A stretch of DNA of 13,762 nucleotides, taken from NCBI GenBank assembly GCA_009774895.1, contig VSOO01000019.1, positions 1 through 13,762 on the forward strand, read 5' to 3'. The stretch comes from Alistipes sp. (lineage in GTDB: Bacteria; Bacteroidota; Bacteroidia; Bacteroidales; Rikenellaceae). The position numbers were made by a program, and so were the translations under genes. The notes beneath the pieces are model-generated. The model saw nothing but the letters and a program-made list of their open reading frames with translations. It searched no databases and was not told where the DNA came from. Below, one piece after another: positions 13,151 to 13,762 of the stretch (its first letter is position 1; each line of letters begins with the position of its first letter).

Positions 13151-13200
13151 TGAACGGATGACCGGGGATGTTGAATGCTTGGTCTCCGTATATTGGCAGC

Positions 13201-13230
13201 GCCCGTTAGCCGGTCGGCCGGCGGGCTCTT
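13201..13230 (+). terminator. Possible terminator of the RiPP gene
   Basis: GCCCG (13201-13205) pairs with CGGGC (13222-13226), and an inner CCGG/CCGG pair closes a TCGG loop, leaving a 4-nt bulge. TCTT follows. It sits 50 nt after the RiPP stop codon. The U tract is poor, so this is tentative. Confidence 0.4.
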
Positions 13231-13236
13231 AAGGAC

Positions 13237-13271
13237 GAGCGTCCGGTCTGCATGTCGCAGACCGGACGCTC
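13237..13271 (-). terminator. Perfect 15-bp hairpin downstream of tRNA-Arg
   Basis: A perfect 15-bp inverted repeat (13237-13251 with 13257-13271) has a 5-nt loop and begins 8 nt after the tRNA 3' end on the minus strand. There is no good T run on either side, so it may act as a processing or 3'-protecting stem rather than a classic terminator. Confidence 0.6.
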
Positions 13272-13279
13272 TGTATCCG

Positions 13280-13353
13280 TGATTCCGGCGCGGTTCGAAC
13301 CCAAGACCCACAGCTTAGAAGGCTGTTGCTCTATCCAACTGAGCTACGGAACC
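13280..13353 (-). tRNA. tRNA-Arg (anticodon TCT)
   Basis: On the minus strand a 74-nt cloverleaf starts GGTTCCG. The acceptor is paired 7/7 (one G-U) with CGGAATC, the D stem is GCTC/GAGC, the anticodon stem ACAGC/GCTGT is perfect around loop CTTCTAA (anticodon TCT, reads AGA), and the T loop TTCGAAC is canonical. The discriminator is A and CCA is not encoded. The T stem is imperfect: TTGGG against CGCGC has two mismatches (49-65 and 52-62) and one wobble. A consensus promoter lies upstream, so it is expressed as a single unit. Identity is clear; the T stem is unusual. Confidence 0.9.
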
Positions 13354-13375
13354 GTTTCCTTTGCGGAATTCCGGA

Positions 13376-13405
13376 CAAAGGTAGTGAAAAAAATAGAAAT
13401 CCCAA
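13376..13405 (-). promoter_or_regulatory. Promoter for tRNA-Arg
   Basis: On the minus strand TTG (complement of 13403-13405), exactly 19 nt, then TACCTTTG (complement of 13376-13383) match the Bacteroidetes consensus fully. The -7 box ends 22 nt before the mature tRNA 5' end. Confidence 0.83.
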
Positions 13406-13522
13406 CCCCTGCGGACGAATTGTTTCATGCGGGCGTCCGTTCCGCCGCACCGGACAGCGGCCGCCCTGCCGTATGCCGGCCGCCTCGCGCGGTGGGGAGG
13501 CTGCGGCGGGGCGAGCGAAAAA

Positions 13523-13538
13523 AACCGGCCGGCCGGTT
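13523..13538. promoter_or_regulatory. 16-bp perfect palindrome overlapping the rpsP -33 box
   Basis: AACCGGCCGGCCGGTT is a perfect palindrome whose right end shares bases with the TTG at 13537-13539. A seven-A run precedes it. It could be an operator, or a minus-strand terminator-like stem with a T tail. No regulator is known to me. Confidence 0.4.
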
Positions 13539-13566
13539 GGTTTTCGGATAATTTTGTGTATCTTTG
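13537..13566 (+). promoter_or_regulatory. Promoter for rpsP
   Basis: TTG at 13537-13539, exactly 19 nt, then TATCTTTG at 13559-13566 are a full match to the Bacteroidetes -33/-7 consensus. Transcription should begin near 13573, giving a leader of about 55 nt before the rpsP ATG. Confidence 0.87.
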
Positions 13567-13628
13567 CACGCTTTCAATACCCGAAAAGGGAGCGCATTTA
13601 CAAATTACTTAACTAAATTTTATAGCAA

Positions 13629-13762
13629 ATGGCTGTTAAAATTCGTCTGGCACGTCATGGTAAGAAAGGTTTCGCTTTCTATCATATCGTTGCCGCAGAT
13701 AGCAGAGCGCCACGTGATGGTAAATTCATCGAGAAGTTGGGCACCTACAATCCCAACACGAA
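13629..13762 (+). CDS. rpsP: 30S ribosomal protein S16 (bS16), 5' part
   Basis: The first 44 codons are present and the gene runs off the window. It begins [20 protein letters not shown] and continues [16 protein letters not shown] sequence (here [22 protein letters not shown]), the unmistakable N-terminal half of S16, a small-subunit protein that binds 16S rRNA early in assembly. Codon use is AT-richer than in the neighbouring large genes, usual for a highly expressed ribosomal gene. A consensus promoter and a short A/T-rich leader lie upstream. The C-terminal part, which is often extended in Bacteroidetes, is not visible. Confidence 0.97.
   Translation, partial: MAVKIRLARHGKKGFAFYHIVAADSRAPRDGKFIEKLGTYNPNT

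Noticed and set aside
1..13762. Mobile element, phage or CRISPR content
   Set aside because: No transposase, integrase or Cas-like protein, no terminal inverted repeats and no spaced direct repeats were found. The only arrays are the short GAACAG and TGCATGTTT repeats.

Overview
The window looks like a high-GC member of the Bacteroidales, most likely Rikenellaceae/Alistipes-like. The genus is an inference; the phylum is well supported. Four promoters match the Bacteroidetes sigma-ABfr pattern (TTG, about 19 nt, TAnnTTTG), Shine-Dalgarno sequences are mostly absent, the tRNA has no encoded CCA, and several proteins have Bacteroidetes character (long-tailed MerR regulator, coiled-coil/zinc-ribbon protein, GH3-type synthetase, GG-type peptide leader). 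No transposase, integrase, phage gene or CRISPR array is visible.

Layout. 1-780: a minus-strand ribosomal operon rplU-rpmA with its own promoter and a strong terminator. 869-3095: three overlapping plus-strand genes of uncertain role: a degenerate receiver domain, a membrane-anchored HEAT-like repeat protein, and a membrane protein with a degenerate family-2 glycosyltransferase-like core. 3114-3983: a CysQ/inositol-monophosphatase family phosphatase, preceded by a perfect CRP-like palindrome. 3994-4248: a convergent small Cys-rich membrane protein. 4294-4342: a divergent promoter pair built on one 16-bp palindrome, followed on the plus side by a long GC-rich leader.

4591-10432 is a plus-strand housekeeping run: TrkA potassium-uptake regulator, GH3-family acyl-adenylate synthetase, deoxynucleoside kinase, RsmF/NSUN-type rRNA m5C methyltransferase and MerR regulator. 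Kinase and methyltransferase overlap by ATGA, and methyltransferase and MerR are 5 nt apart. 10538-12104 carries a Nif3/YbgI metal protein and a C4 zinc-ribbon coiled-coil protein, the latter with a promoter inside the nif3 3' end.

12105-12865 is a 761-nt stretch without a convincing gene. It contains a 9-bp tandem repeat, a strong terminator and a cluster of hairpins. It leads into an AT-richer island (about 12745-13160) with a 94-residue putative RiPP precursor (double-glycine leader, nine-Cys core) and no modification enzyme in the window. The right end holds a minus-strand tRNA-Arg(TCT) with an imperfect T stem, and the start of rpsP with a clear promoter.

Most worth follow-up: the orphan RiPP precursor; the pseudo-receiver/HEAT/pseudo-glycosyltransferase operon; the palindromic divergent promoter and long trkA leader; and the structured region 12602-12702. 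All calls come from reading the sequence; no database search was run.
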